A stretch of 64,000 nt of DNA from Archegozetes longisetosus (taxonomy: Eukaryota > Arthropoda > Arachnida > Sarcoptiformes > Trhypochthoniidae), in the NCBI GenBank assembly GCA_018873245.2, contig JAEMBT020000009.1:17205794-17269793 (forward strand), written 5' to 3'. The position numbers were made by a program, and so were the translations under genes. Positions 1 to 11,180 of this stretch are shown piece after piece (positions within the stretch are counted from its first letter, which is position 1; each line of letters begins with the position of its first letter). Under the pieces are notes generated by a model, which searched no databases, was not told where the DNA came from, and saw only the letters and a list, made by a program, of their open reading frames with translations.

Positions 1-1
1 C

Positions 2-1181
2 GTTATCGTCTCTCTTACGGGAAACTTATTAGTTGTTAAGGTGATAGTATTTGGTAAGAAGAAAATGTGCACAACAACTAATATATTGATTGCGAGTTTA
101 GCCTTCTCTGATATTGTGATGACTGCCTTTAATATACCTTTTAATGTAGCCAGACTTCTGCTGCCGTCGTGGCCTTTTGGAAGTTTTTTGTGTGTTTCAG
201 TGCCATTTGTTCAGGTGACTTGTGTTTATGTATCAACTTTCACAATGGCTGTAATAGCCTTTTATAGATATTGGACTCTCAGTAGAACTTCATCTTCAAA
301 ACCTTTAACAGTTTTGGAACTATCACTAGTCATTGGTTCGATTTGGGTTTCGTCTGCTTTATTTTCTATCCCACATTCGATATTCAATAAGACTATCGTT
401 ATTCCCGCATTGAAAAATTTGGTGCGATGTCATGTCGTGCATCCGGATACAGATTTCGATCTTCCGCTTTGGCTTTCAGTAGAGACTTTTGCAACACAAT
501 ACTTCATACCTTTAAGCATAACGATATGGCTCTATGTGAAAATAGGACATATTGTCTCAAAACAGGGAACAATTGCCGGCCAATCTACTGATGAGAGAAG
601 AAGAATTCAATCGCAGGCTCGAAAGCGTCGCATAATAATGTTAGCCCTTGTGGTATTATCTTTCGCTATTTGTTGGTTAGTAAATGAGACGTTAAAATAG
701 TCTTAATAGTAAATAAAATGCATCATTTATTATGATAATTAGCTAATGAATAGTTTTATCCCTTAATTAACTGTCTCTCAATTACTTAAAGGTTGCCCCT
801 AAACACATATCATTTGTTGGTTGATTTTGGGTTCGTTAATCGTAATTTCAAAATATTTATTTTGTGTCATTGGTTCGCGATGTCTTCTGTTTGGTAAGTC
901 TTCATAATAGTCTTCAATGTTTTCATAATATTCTAAACTTTCATCACATAGGCTCAAGAAATAATTTTTGTTTTTCTCATAGCTATAACCCTTTCATCTA
1001 TTGCTATCTCAATAGCAGTTTTAGAAATGCTGCTAAAAAGTTATATGAATTTGTATTTTGCAAACGAGTTCAGTCTTCAGTTCGACAGACTATTGAGGAT
1101 CAGACCAACACCACTAACATAAACAATATTGAAATGACACAAATCAGAAAAGACAACGATTCAGAACCCGAAACAAATTGA
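2..1181 (+). CDS. NPY/RYamide-type neuropeptide receptor (class A GPCR), 3' part, three exons
   Basis: Rhodopsin-family receptor for a peptide ligand at the plasma membrane; the 5' end lies outside the window. Three exons join in frame: 2-675, 792-893 and 983-1181. The introns are GT-AG (donors gttagt and gtaagt, acceptors ttaaag and ctcatag), both splitting a codon after base 2. Visible in order: TM1 GN motif, TM2 (LAFSD), the TM3 disulphide Cys in FGSFLC, the ECL2 Cys in VRCHV, a basic ICL3 (ARKRR), TM6 CWLPL rebuilt across intron 1, and MSSVCYNPFIY (NPxxY) rebuilt across intron 2. The stop follows a polar tail. The SSVCYNPFIY and WLPLNxYHLL patterns are typical of NPY, RYamide and luqin receptors, so that subfamily is inferred; the exact ligand is not certain. 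The TM3 end reads AFYRY instead of the usual LDRY, so D3.49 is replaced by Tyr. Confidence 0.88.
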
Positions 1182-4100
1182 AATATGTGCCAAAACTGAT
1201 TCAATTTGATTGATTAGATGTAATCAAATCAATTGTTTCAAAAGTCCTTAAGTATAGTCTCGAGAGAATTAGATCATTTGTAATGTAAGAACAACACAAT
1301 TCTCTGAGAAATTTGTCGATGCTTTTCAAAAACGTTTAATATTAACTAATATTTCGAAGAATGAGTTTTATCAAGAGAGTACTTAATCAAAAATACTATA
1401 TTTAGTAATGAGGTCTATTTTGCTGATGAAACATGTAATAGAAATTGTTACTTTCATTCAATCGATACATTCAAAGCTGCATGTATTGCAATACATTTTA
1501 TATGGTTAATAATGGGGAAATGGCTGTTCAAAGATATTCAGCTTTATTCACAAATAAAACTTAAGTTAAGGGTGACTTTTCAAAAATTGATAACTCGTAA
1601 TCTTCTATTTTAGATTTTGTCTAGATTTAGCCTATAGAACCTTAGCGCAGTTAAGTTTTAATTGTGAAAGTTTCAGACCCAAACTCGCATTCCTTCTCAT
1701 ACCGATAATTTGGCTAAGTTACACTTAAGCCTCAAGTGCTGTTCATCAATACTGCTGATTATAATAACTATATTTTTCTATAAAGATATCTAATTGTTGT
1801 AATCATATAATCTACAAACGTATTAACTAAAGTGAGCGTAGGCCTAACTTAATTTATTATTGATTTTCATTATTCAACTTGATATTGCAAGAATTGATAT
1901 TTAAAATCTTTAGTCATGAATCAACGATGAGTTCAACGAATACCGCATAATAATCATTAAAATATATCTGTATATATATTCTGCATGAGAAACCTTATTT
2001 ACTACTTGTTATATTCACTTATAATTTGAGTCATGTTAGGATATCTAATACTATATTAATGCGATCTCGTCTTTTGATCCAACTTAATAATTATTATAAG
2101 CCTATGTTGCATTTACTATAATTTTATGTACATTGTATACACATTGATTTACATAGCTCATTCAATAAAATGCAAATTGTGTTCATCTTGAATTCTAATT
2201 TTAAAATATAATGCAAAGAAATCACACGTCATTCCGGAACAAATCTTAGAAAATATAGAATCTTTGATGTTCTTCAAAGCCTTTCTAAGTTTCGATTTCT
2301 CTTCAAATCCGGCTTCTTGGTTACTTTAAGGAAAATAATTTGTAGATCTAAAGTTTGTTCATTTTAACGTATACTCCATGAGCAGAAAATCTCTTGAGCT
2401 CAGAAAAATAGCACTAGGTACATGCCAAAACCATTTTAGAGGTGTAAAGACAAAAGTCCACGGAGAAGCTGATCCTGTAACTCTAATGTATAAATGATGT
2501 ATAAATTTTATTTTGATCCAAAATGATCATTTGATCATTTATTGAAACTCCCTAAACTTTTATTCAGTAGTGTTGAAATTGTTAATATTTGAAATTTTCC
2601 TACTGTTTATCCTGTAAATGTTAAAATACCTGATTGACTGAGTGATAACAAAAAAAATTCATTATCTTTTAATATTGTGATATTTAGTTCACATCGAAAT
2701 ATATAGTGTTGATTAAAGAATAATTGTCACATATTTTTGAAGCGAATTAAGGTATTTTATATGACAAAATTAGAATTAAGCTTTAAATCTATTACACGAA
2801 ATGTAAAAATGATTCTAATTGGCCGATTAGCGTTAAACAATTTTCATAATATAAGAGTATAAGAATTTATCGCAAAGTCTTTATCAAAAGGTTAGATTGG
2901 AGTAAGTTGAATAATTATAATATGTTAAACATCACTAATGATCCAGAATTTAAAATCAATGAAAAGTTCGGTATCACTCATTAATAAAGTATTTACAAAA
3001 TTATTTCTACGAATTCGATTCTCAAGTAAACTCTATTCACTTTGCAAGAACTATCTCTTTGAAAGAGAAAAATTTCTGATAAATTCGAGATAAATAAGAT
3101 CCAATAATAAAACTTCAACTACCGAAATAATGCGAGTGCAGTCGAAGATATCATCCTATTTTACAATTCAATCAGTATTACACGATCTTCATGCATTTGA
3201 AAAGATAGTTAACCACAAGTCTGGAAAAAAAGGAGAAAACCAAAATGCAATATATTGTGTAAATGATCTACATTTTAGTCTTTATAGTTTTGATCTAATA
3301 TCCGATTTAAGTACAACACTTGTTTAATTCACTTTCTGAGAATGTAATGAAATTCTTACAATTTATTCAATGTCTCAAATGAATAGTTGAGATGTTTCGT
3401 GAAAACTTCGGTTAACTTTTTCTTAGTAATACAAAATTCTAATGCAGTTATCACGCATTCCAGAAGAACGTTACTATTATTAACATAGAAGCAAAGTTAT
3501 ATAAAAACACAAGACAAGACAATGAAAATGAAAATAGAGAATTTTGAGGAAAATTCTTAAGCTCCAAATGACTACATAAAGAATTGGTGGTTCTGGTCAG
3601 AATCTTATTGCATTATGACTACTATTTACAACTTATACTATTGTTGAATCATTTTTACACATTCCCAAATGTTATTATCACTTATAGGGTTAAAATGCTT
3701 AGAAACATGAATCCGAGAAATAGTTGAATAAATATTGACTAATATCATGCCTTTTGATCTTTTGCGTGCTGATGTTGGAAAAGCTCTGTAGACAATAAAT
3801 ATAAATCATGTCTTATTTTATTTGCAGATAGAAAATAATTTTAGTACTCATTTGATCTATTTGAAGGAAGCCTCGATGTTTATCAAAAGTGAGTGTTCAG
3901 CTCCTACGATAGGAGAGTATTAAAAGCGAAAGACTAAAGAATATTTTCCTAAAGATCCAAATTACTACAATAAACATTAGAATATGTGCAGAAGTTGATA
4001 AGACATACATTTATGGTTCAACATAATTCTTGGTTTATTGATGAGAAAACAATTGAACAAGTATGATTTGATTTGTGTCAATGTAAACAATATCGAATAA

Positions 4101-4639
4101 AGTACATTATATTCTATACATATATATCTATAGTATTATTCACCATTTCGTTGATGAATCCCATTCTCAAAATTATTCTTAGGTTTAGTCAAAAAATATT
4201 GATTCGTTTATGAGGTTATGAGGTTTTGTTGTTGAGTGTATATTGAATTACTCTTGAACTTTATCCCAAAAACAGTTGAAAGCTACATCAAAATTGGGAG
4301 TCTTGTAACAAATGAATGTACAAAATATGTTTGTTATGAAGCAATTGAATATGAAAGAAAAATAGACTTCAAAGTACTGCTTACAAGTAATGATCCGTAT
4401 TTCTCATTTCATTGACTTCGGGTTATTTTGTTAAGTATAGCATATTTTTGATTTTGTTATTTTCATTTCATTTTGAGTACAAAAATACTAATATTAGCAA
4501 AATTACAACTGATTTTCAGCTACCCTTTTCGAAAGCTGGACTTATTTTAAGTTTACGCTGAATCAACTCATGATTAGCTTCAGTTTTAGTTCATATTGTC
4601 ATGTTAATCAGTATAATATTGATTACAATTTAATTCCTA
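1182..4639. other. AT-rich intergenic DNA, nothing recognised
   Basis: No open frame with a recognisable domain, no clear inverted repeat and no tandem array. Only short AT-rich ORFs of the length expected by chance occur here. The first few hundred bases probably include the 3' UTR of the receptor gene. Confidence 0.5.
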
Positions 4640-5710
4640 TTATAAGAGATAAGCTCCAAGATAGAGTACAATATGCCAAACACGATGTTTTGTAATATAG
4701 TTATGAAGTAATGTGGAGGTTGCACAAGGGGGAGTCTCATCACCACACTATTTCAATTTATTTGTAAACTATTGTCACTCGAATTACTTTCGATGGTCAC
4801 CGTGCTGATGATGTTTAGCTCATGGATATTTATAATTCAGATGATTGCCATGTGTTACAGTGTAATTTGAATAAGATTCAAGGATATACTATAGCAAATT
4901 ACATCAAACTCAATCCTGAAAAATCTGAGCATTTAAGGATATCTCCTAAAAATAATGTTCCAGAAAAGTCTTACTATTTAGATGACACAAAAATTAAGAC
5001 TGTAACTTACCATAAACACTTAGGGATTATATATGATAACAAAATGAGTTTCAACGAACATGCTGATTATATTGTCTCTAAAGCTGTGCAAGTTTGTTTT
5101 TAAAAAACTATTAGAATTAAACTAAACGAAGAGGCGTTTCTAGCTCTCTAAAAATCTTATATTTTATCTATTCTAGAATATAGTAATCTCTGTTACTACT
5201 AAACACATCTCAGACTATCTCAATAGAAAAAGTACAGAAAATGTAACTAAATTCATTTGTCATAAAACGAGAGCTCCAGCCCTCAACTGTGACCAAAGGC
5301 CTTTGTTAAGTCTTGATAATAGAAGAAAAATTCAAACTTTATGCATCATATTCAAAATAATAAAAAGATTTCAATCGATACCAAGTGAGTAGGTTAATGC
5401 TATAAAATTTATAAAATGATGTGAGAATAGGTATTCACATACAAAATGACAGAAACAGAATTGACTTATGTGACAAATCATTCTTTTATCATGCAATATG
5501 TACTCTAAATGATTTACCAACGAATATAAGAAATGAAAACAACTTTAATAACTTTAAGAATCTAATCGGTCAACATGTTGCCACTTTTAATTATAATAAT
5601 CATAACGTAATATCTAATGATGTGTTTTAGCTATTAAGGGTATAAGCATATTATATCCTAGTGGTTGTAATTTCATCCATTGAATAAAAATTATTATTAT
5701 TATTATACAG
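4640..5710 (+). mobile_element. Non-LTR retrotransposon (LINE) 3' end, decayed
   Basis: This is the 3' part of a LINE reverse transcriptase with frameshifts and stops. About 4720-4790 reads as AQGGVSSPHYFNLFVN, matching RT block 4 (PQGGVLSPLLFN). A GCTGATGATGTT stretch near 4802 is the ADDV catalytic block. The open frame 4822-5103 continues with KLNPEKSEHL and YHKHLGIIYDNKMSFNEH, the usual region after the catalytic loop. The frame 5421-5630 holds FFYHAICTLNDLPTNIRN, the typical C-terminal W/LNxLP segment. Beyond it is a short AT-rich 3' UTR ending in a (TTA)n tail near 5690-5708, as in several LINE clades. Stops near 4815 and 5103-5420 show it is dead. The exact clade (Jockey, CR1 or similar) cannot be fixed by eye. 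Confidence 0.82.
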
Positions 5711-6345
5711 TATTAAAAAGAAATCGAATATGTTTACGCGGAGAAAATATTTATGGAATCTCTGTTAGCTCGATATAGACAAAAGTAATGGGCAAATTAT
5801 CCACAGAAAACATTCTATACAGAGCTTTAAGTTGAGCTATCTGTAAATTGATAGGAAAGAATTTCTTTGCAGATCAAACGAGTTTTGCCAGGTCCAAATA
5901 TTGGAATAAGACATAAGAATAAGACAATGATATGGTTTATTTTACCATTACAACACTATATAACACTTCTTGATAGCACTATTAATGTTAATGTTTAACC
6001 CAATAATTTGATTTCTACAGTTATAGTTTTTAGCAAATTATGTCCATGAAAAGATCTTGTAGACATAATTCTTAATAAAATTACTTATATATGTGACATT
6101 ATTAGATTTCATGCATTTGAGAAAAGTTTAAGGCCCGTATGCACAGTGTGTTTTAAAACGGTTTTAAGGCTAAAACCAGGCTTAAAACCCAAAACTCATT
6201 TTAAAACTCATGCACGGTAAAAATTTAGAACCGTTTTAAACCAAAACTCGGTTTTAAACTAAAACCACTTTTACTAGTTTTAAATCGGTTTTAATGATCA
6301 ACAAAATAAGTAAATATAAACAAAACTTTACAAAAAAATATAAAA

Positions 6346-6690
6346 ATGAACCAATTTTTTCAAATTGAAGAATTAGATAATTATGAAATAGCGATGAATA
6401 AAAGTTTTAAACGTCAAAGAGTATTAAAAGACAGATTCAATCCATTTGATAGTTGTGATGACATATCATTCATAAGAAGATATAGACTTACAAAACAGTG
6501 TTTCATTGAACTGTTGATTCTAATTAATACAGATTTTTATTAATATCAAAATGAAAAGACTCATTGCCTCCAATAATTCAATTATCTATTGTTTTAAGAT
6601 TTTATGCCACCGGTCGGTTTCAGATCTCAGCTGCAGATCTTAACAGTAAATATAAAACTATTGATATAATTATCAATTGAATCGGTTCTC
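6346..6690 (+). pseudogene. Harbinger (HARBI1-like) transposase, N-terminal fragment
   Basis: The 65-residue opening frame contains RFNPFDSCDDISFIRRYRLTK, matching the conserved N-terminal region of Harbinger transposases (NPxxxxxDxxFxxRYRLSK). After a stop at 6541-6543 the similarity resumes in a shifted frame with IQLSIVLRFYATGRFQ, the typical LRFYATGSFQ motif, and AADLN. The three catalytic acidic residues would lie further downstream but the sequence jumps to the opposite-strand ORF near 6700. Start chosen at the ATG preceding NQFF. Confidence 0.8.
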
Positions 6691-6701
6691 TGAGGTTGAG
6701 G

Positions 6702-7019
6702 TCCGCCACCAGTTTGTCTTATTTCTGATTTTTCTTTATTACAATTCTCATGACATTCGTATTTATATCGTTTCCAAAAGCATTTCAAAGACTTGTCTCT
6801 ATTATTTGTATTTAAGTCCTGACTAAACTCGTCACTAATTTGTTGTCAAACGTTATCTTTTTGTTGTTTCGTATACTTATCAGTCGTTTTACACTCAATT
6901 ATTTTGAGTTTTTTTTCGTCGGCAATTATTTGTTTAAGTAATTCTATTTCATAATTAGTAAAATTGTTTTGACGACTCCGAACATTATTATCACTTTCAT
7001 TCAGTTTATTTTTATTCAT
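6702..7019 (-). pseudogene. Harbinger-associated Myb/SANT-like DNA-binding protein, N-terminal part
   Basis: Read on the minus strand from an ATG at 7019, the frame has NFTNYEIELLKQII, IIECKTTDKYT, FWKRYKYE and ends with TGGGP. These are the marks of the Myb/SANT-like adaptor encoded next to Harbinger transposases: an IECK-TD segment, an LKxxWxxxKxxx helix and the GGGP exit. One TGA replaces the expected Trp codon just before QQI, so the copy is dead. In autonomous elements this protein helps the transposase into the nucleus and onto DNA. Confidence 0.75.
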
Positions 7020-7182
7020 TTTCAATTTTTTAATGAATAAACAAACATTTGTTTATAATTTTTTGCTGGTTTTCTGGTTTTAAAACTGTTTTTACTAAAA
7101 CTAGTTTTAATACAGTCTGTGCATGAGTTTTAAGTTTTGAGTTAAAACCGTTTTAACTAAAACTCAACTGTGCATACGGGCC

Positions 7183-10100
7183 TAAAACTTTTAGTATGCC
7201 TAATAAAGAAAATAAAGCGCAAACTCAAATCAGGGGCTTTCGCTACAAACAAATGTTAAGAATATAAACATTAATAGCATGCTTGAAATGTTAAAAATAA
7301 TGTTTCATATTTCATATCTACCGCTTAAATTATTATGTCTATTCCTTAGTAATCTATATGTTTTAAGAAATATACTAGATAAACGTTTTCCAATACTGAA
7401 TGGCATGTAATTAAGTTGAATATTTTGAAAGTCATATTCAAATTTTCTGTACTTAAGCGAAAAAGTTATAATTTTATCAAAACTGATAACAAAACGACAT
7501 AATGAAATGTTTTGATTCTAAATCTGAGGAGGGTTCAAATAGAAGATAAAGATACACATTTAAAAAGATTCACATAAAAATTACTGACTCCACTGTACTG
7601 TACAAGTTACTACGCCTAACAAAATTCACATAAATATGCTTAGTATGAAGAATTGATAGCATGTAAAGCATAGACTCAATGCTATACACTCTAGTATATG
7701 TTTTATTGTGCTCAAACAAATGTTTAGGCATAGAATGATGTCTTTGTTTACTCAGAGAAAATCTAGGCAAAAATCGTATAAGTTTATACTTGCTCGATTT
7801 GACGGAAGTTGCGCTTAAAATCGTAAAGTGGTTTCATCTCATCAGATTCAACTCAAGATAATTCAGAAAATATATTTTAAAAATAGAAGATAATCCTGAT
7901 TAGTGTGAATAATAAGAAGGCAAATATAAACACACTTCTCCGGATTGATATAATGGTGCTTCTCTTTATCTGACAAGCGAGGTTCGGGACTATGTGATGA
8001 ACGATTTTAAAATTATTTTTATGGCATGAATAACATGTCATGTTCGAAAAGGCACATAAAAAAGGCTGACCGCCTGATATGTAGAAGTTATGATCATTCC
8101 AAAAGTCGACTTTTAATGCACTATGGATACCATAGTTATTAGTATTTTTATTTGATTTTTCACTATTTACAATGAGAAAGCATATCAAAACTTATTAACA
8201 ATTAATATAGATTGAAGGTAATTATACTTGATGTTTTAATTCAAATGAAGTTCTAATATTTTACAACAATTCTGTTCATTTGAATACTTAAAAACTAAGC
8301 AAATATTAAATTAATGTCCGATCTTTCTACTATATATGAAAAACTTAAAAATCTATCTTTTTGAGGAATAATAAATATAAAAATTTAGAACTATTGATAA
8401 ATAAAAACTGATTTTTAAACATGAAGTTTTCAGGCTAACTTTTTTTGCTCAGAACGATTCCAATCATTGGAAGTTTTCTTTATTAATGATATTATTCCCA
8501 TTCAATCTAGGATTTCGCAGAATAAAAGCTCATATTATACTTGCTTGTAGTCAGTCAATGCTATTCATATTTTTAGTAATTATCTATTCAAATACGAGTA
8601 GAGCTCAAATATTCAAAGCTTTTATAAAGTTTTTCAGTCTTTTTTTCTTGTTATCCACATTTAAGTGTTTTTTAATAGGTACATGACTTTTGACTGCCAA
8701 GTAAGTAAAGAACTGCCTCGTTCTTGTTCCTTTTAATTATACACTCTAGTCTACTTTTGTAAGAAAATCTCCACATGTATTTGAGAACATGTCGAAATTC
8801 TATAAAACTATTCAGTTTTACAATACATTTCAAACAATATTTTTCTCAGCTTTTAAGCCTCTTAAGCAAACCATGAATTTTTTGTATCTCAAATCAAGTT
8901 ATTGTCATATTTATGCATACTATCTAACTTTTAAGCAATAGATTATATCTTATTTTGAAAAATAAGATGCATAAAAGAAAAGGTATCACAGGAGAATAGT
9001 TCTTAACTTCTAAGTTCTTAAGTCTAAATTCACTCTTATTTCAAGCCTATACTTAAGATTCCAGTTCTGGAGTTTGAAAGTAAATAAGAATTTGGAAACT
9101 CTCCATTAAATTTTATTTTTCTTAGTAGATATCTCCAACGCTTACTTACCTTTATATTATCCTTTGTCCTTGAATAATTAATTGAATTCTATAGATGTCC
9201 GGTAGATAAAAAATGGACATAGCATTATCGGATGTTTGCTTCACTTGAAATTTATATCAAAGTGGATATCATCGATTTCGCGCAATATTCAATTCTTATT
9301 GACTTTATCACCGGATACAAAATAAAATGCGCACATGTCCAACAATAAAGGCAAATAAGTTTATTATTGAGTCCAATATTACTTCACTTTAAATATTTTT
9401 ATTTGACTTTTTTTACCTTTCGTCATTTTATTCATTCTGCTTTAAGTTTCTTTAACTTTAAATTTGAACTTTTCTATTGAATTTTACTTCCTATTACTTT
9501 AACTTTAGCTTTGCATAAAGGTATTGAAATTCAATTCTGAATATTATTCTCCTTTCATTTGGACTAAGGCTTCGATAGAAGTTTCAAAACTCTTAAGTGC
9601 TTTAAAATAGCCATTCATGTTGTCTAAAAATGGAAGCTTCAACTTATTCGACGTAAGTTTTCAGTTTTCATTTGATTGTTTAGATCTTGCTTTCAAATGT
9701 CAAGCCAGCATTAATTCAATCATCAAACTAGACAATAGCTGAACAGTGTTCAACTTGTTTTTCAATTCTTTCAATACTTTATCTTAATTGATAAATGCTA
9801 TGTCGGAATTCACCAAAGAACACGAAAGCAGCATTTGTAGAAAACTGCAACTCTTACTGTAGAAAATACGTAAAAGAATTAACTAATATCAATTGTACTG
9901 TACTGATATAATATTAATGGACTTGGTAAGTAGCACTAAAGGCCTTGTGATAAGCATTAAGAACGTCTTCGAATTAGTGATGGTCTGGAAATCTCTCTTG
10001 AGATGTTTAAGAAAATACGAAAAAATGAAGAATCGAACTAATTCGAATAAATTTCATTATGAGGATTTCAAAACAAGAACATTTTAAAAACAATATGAAT

Positions 10101-10854
10101 TGCTCAGCTTATTTTGAAATCTGATTTATAAATTAGGCTTGGAAGTCGAAATAAACTCCTCGTTTGACTTTTGAAAACAAAAAGGCTTATTCAATATAAA
10201 AGATGAGGTTTAACCTATCCTCAGCCTAATAGTCAATATTATGTATTAATATTTAGTCATTTAACTGTAAACTCACTTTTATATAGGCTAAATCTTGTTT
10301 AAAGCAAAATCAGACTTTGCACTTATAAATTGAATGTTTTCAAAGCACTTTTAAACAATCATTAAATCTTTTTAAAATTGTTTGAATACTATTAAAAATC
10401 TAAGTAAAAATTAACTATTAAAGTATTTTCATATGTAACAGCTTTGAGTTTTTAACGAAAAGTATTATATTCTATTCAATTAGACTTGCAATTAAAGATT
10501 TTTTTTCTTATCAATCAGTTTAATAAATATGTTATTTATTGAACTCTTGTAATGATTTAAGTGAAAATTTGACCAGATATTGAAAAACATTCCAAACCCT
10601 GATATTATGATGACTAAAAATTCATGATTAGAATTCGGTTGATTTTGTATTGAGTGAAACGTTGAACAATGCATAAGGTCTTTTTTACATGTTAGCAACT
10701 TAGTAAAAGTTTTAATAACTTTTTAATTACAATTAGTAGAGAAATCAAATTTTGCTCAATTATTGTTTTATGACAAATAAACCTTAGTTTTGGTTTAACT
10801 CTGACAAGTAGTAGTCTAAAAATTTAAACAAAATGTAACTACCAATGAAACAAC
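7183..10854. other. AT-rich DNA without recognised genes
   Basis: No domain-bearing frame or repeat was recognised. A 103-codon minus frame at 7877-8188 and a 66-codon frame at 7570-7770 show no recognisable motif and AT-driven composition, so I did not call them genes. Confidence 0.45.
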
Positions 10855-11180
10855 ATTTTTTCATAATGGAAAATTATTTTATTGATGCAAAAACTAAAAA
10901 CCCGAATAAAGAGTATTTAAAGGCCCATATGTGAGAATATGGTATGAATAATATTCTGTGTAGAGCAAAAATTAAAAATATAGTGCAAAAATTCAGAAAT
11001 ACGGGCAGTTTATGTGACAAAAAAATATGTATTGACTGAAACGAAATTGAAAGAAATAGGTGTCGAAACTTTGCATCAAGTTCCTAAAAATATGGTAAAC
11101 CGCGTTCGAATGTGTCTGACTATGCATAATGGACAGTTATTACAAACTGAGTTTGATTGTCACAAAATAAGAAATAATTG
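10855..11180 (+). pseudogene. Mariner/DDE-type transposase, N- and C-terminal pieces joined by deletion
   Basis: Around 10960-11030 a frame reads VQKFRNTGSLCDKK, the helix-turn-helix linker typical of transposases with an RxTGSVxDKP motif. A few bases later a different frame reads YVLTETKLKEIGVE and PKNMVNRVRMCLTMHNGQ, matching the far C-terminus (a helix then RxxxCxxxxGGHF) of the same transposase class. The catalytic core between them is absent, so this looks like an internally deleted copy. No clear terminal repeats were found by eye. Confidence 0.55.

Larger units (their letters stand above)
6132..7182. mobile_element. PIF/Harbinger DNA transposon, internally deleted
   Basis: The terminal inverted repeats are GGCCCGTATGCACAG at 6132 and its complement ending at 7182, flanked by TAA on both sides (6129-6131 and 7183-7185). 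A TWA target duplication is the signature of PIF/Harbinger. Subterminal regions are dense in GGTTTTAAAACC-like motifs on both sides. Inside, a transposase N-terminal part (+) faces a Myb/SANT-like ORF (-), the two-gene layout known for Harbinger elements. The catalytic DDE part of the transposase is missing, so this copy is non-autonomous. Confidence 0.87.

Noticed and set aside
7877..8188. 103-codon minus-strand open frame
   Set aside because: No recognisable motif, and its hydrophobic C-terminal run is what AT-rich DNA yields by chance.
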